From JANQPC01 sp039208375 (GTDB taxonomy: Bacteria; Pseudomonadota; Alphaproteobacteria; Rhodobacterales; Rhodobacteraceae), in NCBI GenBank assembly GCA_039208375.1, contig JBCCRC010000058.1:1-19519 (forward strand): a stretch of 19,519 nt of DNA. Direction: 5' to 3'. Each line of letters begins with the position of its first letter. Position 1 is the stretch's first letter. Under the pieces are notes generated by a model. It was given only the letters and a program-made list of their open reading frames with translations, did not search any database and had not been told where the DNA came from. Both the position numbers and the translations under genes were made by a program. Shown piece after piece: positions 7,045 through 14,698 of the stretch.

Positions 7045-7631
7045 CGGGGCAGAAGGGCCTCGATCTGCGAGGTAATGCGCCGGTCCTCGGGCCGAACCAT
7101 GCTGCCCCAATGGGCGACATATTCGCCGTCGGGGCCAAGAAGTACCTTGTTGAAGTTCCACCGGGGTACAAACCCGTGGTTCTCTGCCAGCCAACGATAG
7201 AAGGGGTGCGCGCCGTTTCCCTTTACCCGGCTGATATCGGCCATCGGCAAGTCGAGGCCGAAATTGACCTCGCAGAAGTGCTTCACCGCATCGGCTGAGG
7301 CCAGCTCCTGCGCGAAGTCGTCCGACGGCACCGCCAGAACGACGAGCCCACGATCGCGGTAGCTGTCATACAGCGCCTGCAATCCATCGTACTGAGGAGT
7401 AAAACCACAAAGCGAGGCGGTATTCGCCACCAACACCGGGCGGCCGCGCCAATCCTCAAGTGCCAATGTGCCCCCATCGATGGACGGGAAGGTAAAGCCG
7501 CCCTCACCGGCCACCCCCCGGTGCGCCGTCACCGCGCCGAGCATCGCAAGAAAGATACGCCGCTTCATCATCGCTGAAGAAGTATCGCGCGCACGAAGCG
7601 TTTCAAGCAGCTGCAACACGCACCGGAACAT
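7041..7631 (-). CDS. Glutathione peroxidase-like protein, probably exported
   Basis: A thioredoxin-fold peroxidase. The peroxidatic cysteine is C75 in NTASLCGFTPQY, and RWNFNKVLLGPDG (W158, N159) supplies the conserved Trp and Asn. C120 in VKHFC is a candidate resolving cysteine. The usual Gln of the NQF motif is replaced (PSDDF, D105), which is odd. A hydrophobic N-terminal segment (about residues 26-41, KRRIFLAMLGAVTAHRGVAG) suggests export. The start is uncertain: 7631 has a good ribosome site (GAGG, 7 bases upstream), whereas internal ATGs at 7571 and 7568 would put the signal peptide at the very N-terminus as in relatives but lack a ribosome site. The stop overlaps the deacetylase start. 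Confidence 0.83.
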   Translation of the reverse strand: MFRCVLQLLETLRARDTSSAMMKRRIFLAMLGAVTAHRGVAGEGGFTFPSIDGGTLALEDWRGRPVLVANTASLCGFTPQYDGLQALYDSYRDRGLVVLAVPSDDFAQELASADAVKHFCEVNFGLDLPMADISRVKGNGAHPFYRWLAENHGFVPRWNFNKVLLGPDGEYVAHWGSMVRPEDRRITSQIEALLPR

Positions 7632-7679
7632 CGCACCTCAAGGGTTTGATTTTTCTCATCCAACCCATACGTCTGGCCG

Positions 7680-8114
7680 ATGATCCGTTTTACATTGAAA
7701 TGCACACACAACCACCGGTTTGAAAGCTGGTTTCAATCAAACGACGCGTTCGATGATCTCAAGGCGCGCGGCCTTGTCTCTTGCCCCGAATGCGGTGACG
7801 TAACCGTTGAAAAAGCGATCATGGCGCCGCGTGTTCGCCCGGCCCGCACCGCCGCGCCGCCCCCCCCTGAAATCACCGCACCGGCCAAGCCAGACCCGCG
7901 CGCGGAGGCGCTGACAAAACTGCGTGATCATGTCGAAAAGAACTCGGAATATGTGGGGATGAGCTTTGCGTCCGAAGCCCGCGCGATCCACGACGGTGAT
8001 GCACCGGATCGGGCCATTTACGGCGAAGCAAAACGGGAAGACGCGGTGAAGCTGCTCGAAGATGGCGTGCCCGTTGCACCGCTGCCCTTTGTCCCGAAAG
8101 CAAAAACGAACTAG
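7680..8114 (+). CDS. DUF1178 family protein with zinc-ribbon-like N-terminus
   Basis: A 144-aa protein that I recognise as DUF1178, a family of unknown function common in alphaproteobacteria. The N-terminal half has C8, H12 and a CPEC pair (C35, C38), a probable zinc-binding knuckle resembling FmdB-type ribbons. A Pro/Ala-rich linker (about 55-75) follows. The C-terminal half, with LTKLRDHVEKNSEYVG and FASEARAIHDGDAPDRAIYG, is the most typical part of the family. The gene diverges from the peroxidase gene across a 48-bp gap, and the SDR gene starts 4 bases after its stop, so the two are probably cotranscribed. No function can be assigned. Confidence 0.85.
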   Translation: MIRFTLKCTHNHRFESWFQSNDAFDDLKARGLVSCPECGDVTVEKAIMAPRVRPARTAAPPPPEITAPAKPDPRAEALTKLRDHVEKNSEYVGMSFASEARAIHDGDAPDRAIYGEAKREDAVKLLEDGVPVAPLPFVPKAKTN

Positions 8115-8118
8115 GGCG

Positions 8119-8769
8119 ATGACAGTTCTCATCACCGGCGCCAACCGGGGCATTGGGCGCGCGCTGTTCGACCGCTACGCCAAGCTCGGCCCGGTCATCG
8201 GAACCCGGCGCACTGGCGAGGACGCAGAACTATGGGCCACGCTCGATGTACGCGCACCCGAAAGCCACGGCGCGTTGGGAAAACGTCTAAATGGGGCGCC
8301 GATCTCGCTTCTGATCTGCAATGCGGGCGTGTATCTCGACCGGGGTCAAGGCCTTGCATCAGGCTATGGTATTGAACTTTGGGCAGTGACGTTCGCCACC
8401 AACGTCACCGGCGTTTTTCTGACCGTACAGGCCCTCTTGCCGAACCTTCGGGCGGCGCAGGGTGCAAAGATCGCGATCATCTCCAGCCAGATGGCCTCAC
8501 ACACGCGCGCGCCCGGGGGATCATACATTTATCGTGCCTCAAAGGCAGCAGCCCTGAACCTCGGCCGCAACCTTGCGAGCGATCTCAAACCAGAAGGCAT
8601 CGCCGTGGGCATCTATCATCCAGGATGGGTCAAAACCGATATGGGCGGCGACGCGGCCGATATCACGGTTGACGCGGCCGCAGAAGGTTTGATCGCCCGC
8701 TTCGACGCGCTTTCCGTTGCCACTACGGGGTGCTTTGAAACTTGGGATGGGCGCGCCCACCCCTATTGA
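8119..8769 (+). CDS. Short-chain dehydrogenase/reductase, small C-factor-like type
   Basis: A 216-aa Rossmann-fold oxidoreductase. The cofactor loop is TGANRGIG (6-13), NAG is at 68-70, the catalytic serine is at S122 or S123 (IISSQMAS), and the YxxxK pair is Y138-K142. HPGWVKTDMGG (168-178) is the usual post-catalytic loop. Length and the Gly-Trp-Val-Lys-Thr-Asp-Met motif resemble CsgA/C-factor-like SDRs. Substrate and NAD/NADP preference are unknown. The ATG at 8119 lies 4 bases after the DUF1178 stop; the frame is open upstream but that part is shadow of DUF1178. Confidence 0.87.
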   Translation: MTVLITGANRGIGRALFDRYAKLGPVIGTRRTGEDAELWATLDVRAPESHGALGKRLNGAPISLLICNAGVYLDRGQGLASGYGIELWAVTFATNVTGVFLTVQALLPNLRAAQGAKIAIISSQMASHTRAPGGSYIYRASKAAALNLGRNLASDLKPEGIAVGIYHPGWVKTDMGGDAADITVDAAAEGLIARFDALSVATTGCFETWDGRAHPY

Positions 8770-8807
8770 AGGCGAACCGCGCCAACAGGCAGCGCAGACA
8801 CCCGCGC

Positions 8808-9035
8808 TTAGTGAACACTCACGGCGGCGAGATCATTCTGCTTGGCCAGAACGAATGCCATTGTGCGATCTTTCACCAGTGCCAGCCGCGCGCCATCAGC
8901 ATTGTGCACGGCATACACGGTGTCTGTCCCGATCACCTGATCCTGCAACTCGCTCGGCAGGTCAGCCACTGCCACAGGACGCACGTAGACGATATCTTCG
9001 GCGCCGGGCTTGGTCATGTCATATGCTGTATTCAT
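8808..9035 (-). CDS. DUF1150 family small protein
   Basis: A 75-aa protein recognised as DUF1150, a short alphaproteobacterial family usually found next to a small heat-shock gene. Residues such as VYVRPVAVADLP, VYAVHNADGARLALVKDR and AFVLAKQNDL are typical. The ATG at 9033-9035 has a strong AGGGGTGAG ribosome site. It starts 4 bases after the hsp20 stop and should share the heat-shock promoter. The function is unknown; context suggests a role in proteostasis or stress. Confidence 0.87.
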   Translation of the reverse strand: MNTAYDMTKPGAEDIVYVRPVAVADLPSELQDQVIGTDTVYAVHNADGARLALVKDRTMAFVLAKQNDLAAVSVH

Positions 9036-9039
9036 CTGC

Positions 9040-9459
9040 TCACCCCTTACCCTTCCTGATTTCAATGGTTTGTACGACGCGTTCGGGTTCGGAACGCTTG
9101 AGATCGACGTGCAGGAGCCCGTTTTCTGTGCGTGCACCGTCCACTTCCACGCCATCTGCCAGAACGAAGCTGCGTTGGAATTGCCGCGCGGCGATCCCAC
9201 GGTGCAGAAAAATCCGCTCATGCCCCTCGTCAGCTTGGCGCCCACGGATCACGAGGCTTTGATCCTCAATGGTGATCGAAAGGTCATCCTCCGAAAAACC
9301 GGCCACCGCGAGCGTGATGCGATAGCCCGTCTCGCTCGTCTGTTCGATATTGTAGGGCGGATACCCGTTGCCTTCGCTCTTAGCGGTGCGTTCCACCAAG
9401 CGTTCGAGTTCTTCGAACCCCAGCAGAAACGGGTGCGAACCAAGGGTTAGCTTCGTCAT
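9040..9459 (-). CDS. Small heat-shock protein Hsp20 (alpha-crystallin domain, IbpA-like)
   Basis: A 139-aa ATP-independent holdase that binds unfolding proteins. The N-terminal arm is short (FEELERLVERTAKSEGNGYPPYNIE), as in IbpA/HspH class A members of rhizobia and Rhodobacteraceae. The alpha-crystallin domain spans about residues 35-128 and includes the typical ITLAVAGFSEDDLSITIED and the pre-C-terminal ENGLLHVDL. A C-terminal IEI (I-x-I) anchor motif follows near residue 133. The start is supported by AAGGAC upstream. An RpoH-like promoter lies about 60 bases upstream. Confidence 0.95.
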   Translation of the reverse strand: MTKLTLGSHPFLLGFEELERLVERTAKSEGNGYPPYNIEQTSETGYRITLAVAGFSEDDLSITIEDQSLVIRGRQADEGHERIFLHRGIAARQFQRSFVLADGVEVDGARTENGLLHVDLKRSEPERVVQTIEIRKGKG

Positions 9460-9518
9460 GACGCGTCCTTTTCAAGCGACAAGTCTATGCGGCCCCGCAT
9501 TCGGCAGCCGTATCAATC

Positions 9519-9547
9519 ATATGGGGTGGAGAGCGCGCCCAAGCAAG
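9519..9547 (-). promoter_or_regulatory. RpoH (sigma-32) type heat-shock promoter of hsp20-DUF1150
   Basis: On the minus strand CTTGCT, a 15-bp spacer and CCCCATAT occur in the order and spacing expected of sigma-32 promoters (CTTGAA ... CCCCATNT). The -10 box ends 60 bases before the hsp20 ATG. I see no CIRCE element (TTAGCACTC) beside it. Confidence 0.7.
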
Positions 9548-9561
9548 GATCACCGAAGATT

Positions 9562-9590
9562 TTGAAACATCTCGAGATTGTGCCTATCTA
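9562..9590 (+). promoter_or_regulatory. Possible sigma-70 promoter of the DUF465 gene
   Basis: TTGAAA at 9562-9567, a 17-bp spacer and TATCTA at 9585-9590. The -35 matches consensus at 5 of 6 and the -10 is weaker. Transcription would begin near 9597, close to the DUF465 start. Confidence 0.35.
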
Positions 9591-9626
9591 GGCGCAACGG
9601 TTGGAAACTTGGCCCACGAAACACCC

Positions 9627-9845
9627 ATGAATGCGCCCGAACAGATGGAAACCGAAGAGGTTTTGCGCGTGAAGCTTGAGCTTTTGCGCCGGGAGCACCG
9701 TGATCTCGACGAAGCAATCCACGCGCTGCAGGCGAAAGGTACGGCGGATGCGCTTACGCTCCAACGCCTGAAAAAGCAGAAGCTTCGTCTAAAAGACCGC
9801 ATCGCGCAGCTTGAGGATCGTTTGACGCCCGACATCATCGCCTGA
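9627..9845 (+). CDS. DUF465 (YdcH-like) small helical protein
   Basis: A 72-aa protein of the DUF465 family: one long charged helical hairpin (VLRVKLELLRREHRDLDEAI ... LQRLKKQKLRLKDRIAQLE) ending in DRLTPDIIA, a common alphaproteobacterial ending. The function is unknown and the sequence suggests a coiled-coil pair. The start is uncertain. ATG 9627 gives MNAPEQMETEE and resembles relatives. A TTG at 9609 is in frame and would add six residues, and another ATG lies at 9645. None has a strong ribosome site. It precedes purE by 93 bp with a possible promoter between. Confidence 0.82.
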   Translation: MNAPEQMETEEVLRVKLELLRREHRDLDEAIHALQAKGTADALTLQRLKKQKLRLKDRIAQLEDRLTPDIIA

Positions 9846-9869
9846 GCGGCATGATAGCACACGGGTTGA

Positions 9870-9897
9870 TTGCACATGGGGCGGTCGCCGCTATAGT
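9870..9897 (+). promoter_or_regulatory. Possible promoter of purE-purK
   Basis: TATAGT at 9892-9897 is a good -10 box. The best -35 at correct spacing is the weak TTGCAC at 9870-9875 (16-bp spacer); TTGATT at 9866 would need a 20-bp spacer. The purE ATG is 41 bases downstream. Confidence 0.35.
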
Positions 9898-9938
9898 CCG
9901 CCGCTCTTATCACCGATGGGCGCTTGTAGGGGGCGGAT

Positions 9939-10421
9939 ATGGCCGAAGTCGGCATCATCATGGGCAGCCAGTCGGACTGGGCCACCATGCGCGGGGCAAG
10001 CGAAACACTTGATCAGCTTGCCGTGGAGCATGAGGCGCGCATCGTCTCGGCACACCGCACGCCTGACAGGCTTTGGGAGTATGGCAGAACTGCTGTCGAC
10101 CGCGGGTTGAAGGTTATCATCGCGGGGGCCGGCGGAGCGGCGCATCTGCCGGGCATGATGGCCTCGAAAACCCGCCTTCCGGTGATTGGCGTGCCTGTAG
10201 AAACCAAGGCGCTGGGCGGGCAGGACAGCCTCTATTCCATCGTCCAGATGCCCCGTGGGTTTCCAGTTGCTACCATGGCGATCGGCGCAGCCGGCGCAGT
10301 GAATGCGGGTCTCATGGCGGCCGAGATTTTGGCGTTGTCAGATCCTGCGCTGGCCAGTCGGCTTGAGACGTGGCGCGCCGCCCTCTCCGCCTCGATCCCC
10401 GAGGCACCGCAGGATGGTTGA
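9939..10421 (+). CDS. purE: 5-(carboxyamino)imidazole ribonucleotide mutase (N5-CAIR mutase)
   Basis: The 160-aa class I PurE moves the carboxyl group of N5-CAIR to give CAIR in de novo purine synthesis. Signature elements are GIIMGSQSDW (phosphate/nucleotide loop, 5-14), SAHRTP with the catalytic His (H39), AGAGGAAHLPGM and GVPVETKALGGQDSLYSIVQ, ending in the usual MPRGFPVATMAIG. Length is normal for the octameric enzyme. The ATG follows AGGGGG, a strong ribosome site. The next gene, purK, begins inside its last codons (8-base overlap), so PurE and PurK are made together. Confidence 0.97.
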   Translation: MAEVGIIMGSQSDWATMRGASETLDQLAVEHEARIVSAHRTPDRLWEYGRTAVDRGLKVIIAGAGGAAHLPGMMASKTRLPVIGVPVETKALGGQDSLYSIVQMPRGFPVATMAIGAAGAVNAGLMAAEILALSDPALASRLETWRAALSASIPEAPQDG

Positions 10422-11487
10422 GCCGCTCCCCCCAGGCGCAACCATTGGCATTCTTGGCGGGGGGCAGCTTGGCCGCATGCTCTCTGTTGCAGCCGCCAGG
10501 CTTGGCTATCGCTGTCATATCTTCGAGCCGGGCTCCGATTGCCCCGCCGCAGAGGTGGCCCATGCGGTGACGACGGCACCCTTTGATGATCGGGCTGCTC
10601 TGGAACGCTTTGCACAGTCTATTGATGTGGCGACTTACGAGTTCGAGAATGTGCCAACGGCGGCGCTCGACCTTATCGAGGCGCATGTGCCGATCCATCC
10701 GGGCCGCCGTGCTCTGGCGACGAGCCAGGACAGGCTCGATGAGAAGACCTTTCTTGCCGGCCTGGGCCTTGCCACCGCACCGTTCGCCGCCGTTGACAGC
10801 CTGCCCGATCTCGAAGACGCGCTCGCCACTCTGGGCACTCCCGCAATCCTGAAGACCCGCCGTTTTGGCTACGACGGCAAAGGCCAGGCGCGCCTCACCA
10901 AATCGGACGCAGCGGCCGAAGCTTTTGCAGCGCTCAAGGGTGCACCCGCAATCCTGGAAGGTCTTATCAATTTCTCTTCGGAAGTCTCTGTAATTGCGGC
11001 CCGAAACTTAGATGGAGCGATCACGGCCTTCACCCCCGGGCAGAATGTGCATCAAGACGGCATCCTGCGCACAACGCGAGTTCCCAGCGCCCTGGGCCCA
11101 CAAGCGTCACGCGATGCGGAAGATATTACCGCCAAGATCCTCACATCACTCGATTATATAGGCGTCATTGGTGTTGAGCTGTTCGTCACCGCAGAGGGCC
11201 TGGTTGTCAATGAATTCGCTCCGCGTGTGCACAACTCGGGGCATTGGACCCAGAACGGCTGCCTGACCTGCCAGTTCGAACAGCACATCCGCGCCATCAC
11301 CGGGTGGCCGCTTGGCCCCACTGCCCGCCATGCTGACATCGAGATGGAAAACCTCATTGGTGACGACGTTTTTCGCATCCCCGAGATCGCGCGCACCCAC
11401 GCCGCGATCCACCTTTACGGCAAGGCTGAGGCGCGCCCGGGCCGCAAGATGGGACACATCAATCGCGTGATGGGCCATGCGCGCTAG
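10414..11487 (+). CDS. purK: 5-(carboxyamino)imidazole ribonucleotide synthase
   Basis: The 357-aa ATP-grasp enzyme makes N5-CAIR from AIR, ATP and bicarbonate, feeding PurE. The N-terminal nucleotide fold begins ATIGILGGGQLGRMLSVAA, followed by TYEFENVP (PurK signature). The central ATP-grasp segment has ILKTRRFGYDGKGQ, and the C-terminal block VNEFAPRVHNSGHWTQNGC carries the metal-binding and substrate residues. The chosen ATG (10414) overlaps the purE end by 8 bases; the open frame further upstream is a purE shadow. The stop overlaps the Nudix gene by 11 bases. Confidence 0.97.
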   Translation: MVEPLPPGATIGILGGGQLGRMLSVAAARLGYRCHIFEPGSDCPAAEVAHAVTTAPFDDRAALERFAQSIDVATYEFENVPTAALDLIEAHVPIHPGRRALATSQDRLDEKTFLAGLGLATAPFAAVDSLPDLEDALATLGTPAILKTRRFGYDGKGQARLTKSDAAAEAFAALKGAPAILEGLINFSSEVSVIAARNLDGAITAFTPGQNVHQDGILRTTRVPSALGPQASRDAEDITAKILTSLDYIGVIGVELFVTAEGLVVNEFAPRVHNSGHWTQNGCLTCQFEQHIRAITGWPLGPTARHADIEMENLIGDDVFRIPEIARTHAAIHLYGKAEARPGRKMGHINRVMGHAR

Positions 11488-11923
11488 ACCACGCCTCGCC
11501 GTGCGAGGGATCGTGATGGCAGATGACCAGCTACTGATCGTCAATGCCTGGCCCGAGAACACCTCCGATCTCTGGTGCGCGCCTGGCGGTGGAGTGGAGC
11601 CCGGCCAATCGCTGCCTGACAACCTCATCCGCGAAATTCACGAGGAAACGGGGCTTACCGTATCCGTCGGCGCTGCGGCCCTCATCAACGAATTCCACGA
11701 CCCCGGCAAAGGCTTTCACCAGATCGATATCTATTTTCACTGCGAGATCACTGCCGGAACCCTTGGTGGCGCGTGGACCGACCCCGAAGGCGTTGTCACC
11801 AAGCGCCGATTTGTTAGCCGTGCTGAACTTGAAGCGCTGCGCTTCAAGCCCAACAGCCTGCCGGATGTGGCATGGGGCACCGGCACCATCACCTACGATC
11901 CCCTCGAGCCGATCCTGCGTTAG
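11477..11923 (+). CDS. Nudix hydrolase
   Basis: A 148-aa Nudix pyrophosphatase. The box runs from G38 to L60 (GVEPGQS... REIHEETGL) and carries R52, E53, E56, E57 and G59. The first Glu of the signature is Gln (Q44), a tolerated variant. These enzymes cleave nucleoside diphosphates linked to another group; the substrate is not readable from the sequence. Following purEK with an 11-base overlap suggests translational coupling and perhaps a nucleotide-cleaning role, which is inference. The end overlaps the convergent EamA gene by 4 bases. Confidence 0.88.
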   Translation: MRARPRLAVRGIVMADDQLLIVNAWPENTSDLWCAPGGGVEPGQSLPDNLIREIHEETGLTVSVGAAALINEFHDPGKGFHQIDIYFHCEITAGTLGGAWTDPEGVVTKRRFVSRAELEALRFKPNSLPDVAWGTGTITYDPLEPILR

Positions 11924-12774
11924 CGCTGGCCACGTTTCTTGTCGCTCCGCGCAATTCCAAGCGCAATCCCCCCAAGCACCAAAGCGGCCGCGCCGATGCT
12001 GCGGGCCGTCAGTGGCTCGGCCAGAAAAAGCACGCCACCAAGCGCTGCGATCACGGGGACAAGAAGTTGCAAAAGCGCCGCGACGGAGGCCTCAATCTGC
12101 GGCAGCAAGGTGTACCAAAGGGCATAGCCGATACCACTTGTCACCACGCCAGAGATCACCGCAAGCGCCACCCCGGCCCCAGTAAGATCAACGCCTCCCG
12201 GCAACACAAGCCAGAGCGCAAGCACCGGCGGCACGGCAAGCGCGAAATTGGCCGCTGTGGCTGGAAGCGGCGCCCCACCGCCCCGGCCAACCAGCGAATA
12301 GATCCCCCAGCCAAGCCCTGCCGCCGCCATCAGAAGCGCGCCGCCCAAATCTACGCGCACCGCCCCGGCGGGCCAGCACAGCCAGGCCAGTCCGGCAAAG
12401 GCGATGAGCGCCCCGGCCCAGCGCCGGAACCCTGGCCGCTCGCCGCCCCAAAGCCCGCCACCAAACATGGTGATCTGAACCACACCGAAGAGGATCAGCG
12501 CACCAACTCCAGCGTCCAACGTGATGTAGGCAAAAGAAAACCCGAGGATGTAAAGCACCATCGCCGCCGCCCCAACGGGCCGACGCGCTAGCCCCCACGG
12601 CACCCGAGCGCCCGAAAGCCAAACCATGAGCACAAGTGCCACAGCGCCGCTGAAAAGCCGAAGCGCCGCGAAGTCCGCCGCCCCCGCTTCACCCCCGGCC
12701 AGCGCCTGGCGGTTTAGGATTGAGTTGGAGGCAAACGCCACCAACACCAGCACCGTCAGGCCCGCCAGCCGCAC
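11920..12774 (-). CDS. EamA/DMT-family transporter
   Basis: A 284-aa inner-membrane protein with about ten hydrophobic segments in two repeated EamA halves. The first half includes FASNSILNRQAL and FAALRLFSGAVALVLM, and the second includes AAGLGWGIYSLVGR and SGIGYALWYTLLPQIEASVA, both typical of drug/metabolite exporters. The substrate is unknown. The start is a GTG 3 bases after the nlpD stop; no clear ribosome site is present, so expression probably depends on coupling to nlpD. The C-terminus is basic (SDKKRGQR), consistent with a cytoplasmic end. Confidence 0.88.
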   Translation of the reverse strand: MRLAGLTVLVLVAFASNSILNRQALAGGEAGAADFAALRLFSGAVALVLMVWLSGARVPWGLARRPVGAAAMVLYILGFSFAYITLDAGVGALILFGVVQITMFGGGLWGGERPGFRRWAGALIAFAGLAWLCWPAGAVRVDLGGALLMAAAGLGWGIYSLVGRGGGAPLPATAANFALAVPPVLALWLVLPGGVDLTGAGVALAVISGVVTSGIGYALWYTLLPQIEASVAALLQLLVPVIAALGGVLFLAEPLTARSIGAAALVLGGIALGIARSDKKRGQR

Positions 12775-12777
12775 CTG

Positions 12778-14007
12778 TCAGTTGAGGTAGGGCATCGGAT
12801 CGACGCTCTCGAACCCGTCGCGCACCTCAAAATGCACAAAACTCGGGCTGCCCTCGCGCACGGCTGCAATCGCCTGGCCACGCGACACGCTATCACCCTT
12901 CTCGACCGTGATGTTGTCGACCCCGGCATATACGGTCAGCAGGTTGCCTTCATGGCGCAGTACGAGAATTGGCACCTGATCGGCATCACGCGTGATTGCG
13001 GCGACGGTGCCTTCATCGGCCGCCTTCACCTGCGTGCCAGCGGATGCCGCTATGCCCACGCCATCGTTCGTGCCCGCCTCATAGGCACGAATGATGCTGC
13101 CGGAAACAGGCATGACGAAGCGCGCGGTGTCGGAAGCTTCGGTGGCCTGCTCGGCCATTTGCGGCGAGGCGGGCTCTTCCGCGGCTGGTTCCGGCGTTGC
13201 GTCTTCGGCGGGAAGCGGCGCGGCCGCGCTCGGCGGCGGCGGAGCGACACTGCCCTGCCCCGGCGCAGCCGCTGCGGGCTCTGCCGCAGGCGCGGGTACG
13301 GGCGTTGGCGCCGGAAGCGGCGCGGCGGCAACCTGCGTTTCCTGCGCAGGCGCGGCCGCCGGGGCCCCAGCAGTCACCGGGATCAGCAGAAATTGCCCGG
13401 CGCGCACCGCAAAATCTGGGCCGAGATTGTTCCATTCGGCGAGGGACCGGGGCGTCACCCCGTAAAGCCGCGCGATCGAAAACGCCGTTTCGCCCGGGGC
13501 CACCTGGTGGCGGATCGGCTCTTCACCTGGCGGCGGTGTGGTCACCGCGGGCGGCGCATCGGTGGTGCGGTTCAGCGCGTCTCCGGCCACAGCGGCCACA
13601 TCCACATCGCCAAGCGCACCACTTTCGATCCCGCCGGGCGCCATCTCCGGCACACGGCGCGGCAGGGCCAGGATTTCTCCCTGACGCAACGGCAGCCCGT
13701 CGCGGATTCCGTTGAACGCCGCAAGCTCTTCCGCCGGCACGCCCACGCGCGCGGCTACGTCGCTGACGGTATCGCCGCGTTCGGCCAACGCCACCTGGTA
13801 GGTGGGGTAGGAAATCACGCCACGCGCATCCGGCACAGGCTTGGGCGCGATCACCCCGCCCTGCGTGGCATCGGTGGTGTCAAAGCCGTTTCCGATACTG
13901 CGCATATCCATGTCGAGCCCGTCACCGCAGGCCGCCAAAAGGGCCAGCGCCGATACGGCAAGGCCCCGGCGCAAGTCTTGCCGGAAGTCTCTCAGGGGAT
14001 GTTCCAT
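12778..14007 (-). CDS. nlpD: NlpD-like lipoprotein: two LysM domains and a degenerate M23/LytM domain
   Basis: A 409-aa lipoprotein. The signal ends in LALLAAC (lipobox, C27). LysM1 spans about 70-116 (YQVALAERGDTVSDVAARVG) and LysM2 about 165-211 (HQVAPGETAFSIARLYGVT); both bind peptidoglycan. A long Ala/Pro-rich linker follows, then a LytM domain (about 297-409). The zinc residues are lost: the HxGxD site reads NDGVG (N314, G318), the active-site His after LLTVYA is Gly (G362), and HxH reads FVH (F390, H392). It should therefore not cut peptidoglycan; like E. coli NlpD it probably activates an amidase at division. The order surE-pcm-nlpD matches E. coli. The start at 14007 has GAGGAA upstream; in-frame ATGs at 14052 and 14025 are weaker. 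Confidence 0.88.
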   Translation of the reverse strand: MEHPLRDFRQDLRRGLAVSALALLAACGDGLDMDMRSIGNGFDTTDATQGGVIAPKPVPDARGVISYPTYQVALAERGDTVSDVAARVGVPAEELAAFNGIRDGLPLRQGEILALPRRVPEMAPGGIESGALGDVDVAAVAGDALNRTTDAPPAVTTPPPGEEPIRHQVAPGETAFSIARLYGVTPRSLAEWNNLGPDFAVRAGQFLLIPVTAGAPAAAPAQETQVAAAPLPAPTPVPAPAAEPAAAAPGQGSVAPPPPSAAAPLPAEDATPEPAAEEPASPQMAEQATEASDTARFVMPVSGSIIRAYEAGTNDGVGIAASAGTQVKAADEGTVAAITRDADQVPILVLRHEGNLLTVYAGVDNITVEKGDSVSRGQAIAAVREGSPSFVHFEVRDGFESVDPMPYLN

Positions 14008-14059
14008 CGCTCGTTCCTCGATCATCGCCCATCTGTCGCGGGCGCTTTGCATACCGCCG

Positions 14060-14698
14060 TCACTCGTGGCTCAACCCCTCAACAAGGGGCACGAACCGCA
14101 CCGGAAGAAGCTCGTCGTAGTCATAGCCTGTCTCGGTCCGCGTTACCTTTATCAGGTGCTGAACGGTGTCCGACTGCCCGACCGGCAACACCATGATACC
14201 CCCCACACGCATCTCCGCCAAGAGGGGGCCTGGCGGGTCTTCTGCAGCCGCCGTCACGAGAATGCGATCAAAGGGCGCCTGCTGGGGGTATCCCCGGCTG
14301 CCATCGGCGGCGACGCAGGTAATATTCGTGTATCCCAGCCGGTCAAACAGGTCTTGTGCATGGCGGGCGAGGCGCTTGTGCCGCTCCACCGTATAAACGC
14401 GCCGCGCAAGATGGCTCAGGATCGCGGCCTGGTAGCCCGATCCGGTGCCGATTTCGAGCACCTTGTCGCGCGGCTGAACATCTAGGGCCTGCGTCATCAG
14501 CCCGACCACCGAAGGCTGGCTGATCGTCTGCCCGCAGGAAATCGGCAACGGCATGTCCTCATAGGCGCGGTCCGAGAAAACGCCAGTGACAAACTCGGCC
14601 CGGTCCACCTTCTCCATCGCCTCCAGCACCCGGGTATCTCGTACGCCGCGCGAACGCAGCGCGAAGAGAAACGCCATGGTGCGTTCGGCTTCGTCCAT
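14060..14698 (-). CDS. pcm: Protein-L-isoaspartate O-methyltransferase
   Basis: The 212-aa cytosolic repair enzyme uses S-adenosylmethionine to methylate isoaspartyl residues in aged proteins. The SAM motif I is VLEIGTGSGYQAAIL (about 79-93), preceded by the PCMT motif PLPISCGQTISQPSVVG; post-motif RVYTVER and FDRILVTAAA are also typical. The ATG shares TGATG with the surE stop and has GGAG at good spacing; a GTG one codon earlier is possible. Partner of SurE in the stationary-phase cluster. Confidence 0.95.
   Translation of the reverse strand: MDEAERTMAFLFALRSRGVRDTRVLEAMEKVDRAEFVTGVFSDRAYEDMPLPISCGQTISQPSVVGLMTQALDVQPRDKVLEIGTGSGYQAAILSHLARRVYTVERHKRLARHAQDLFDRLGYTNITCVAADGSRGYPQQAPFDRILVTAAAEDPPGPLLAEMRVGGIMVLPVGQSDTVQHLIKVTRTETGYDYDELLPVRFVPLVEGLSHE

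Noticed and set aside
12832..14196. 454-aa plus-strand open frame opposite nlpD
   Set aside because: Long because nlpD is Ala/Pro-rich and GC-rich; the product is Arg/His/Gly-rich with no recognisable domain.
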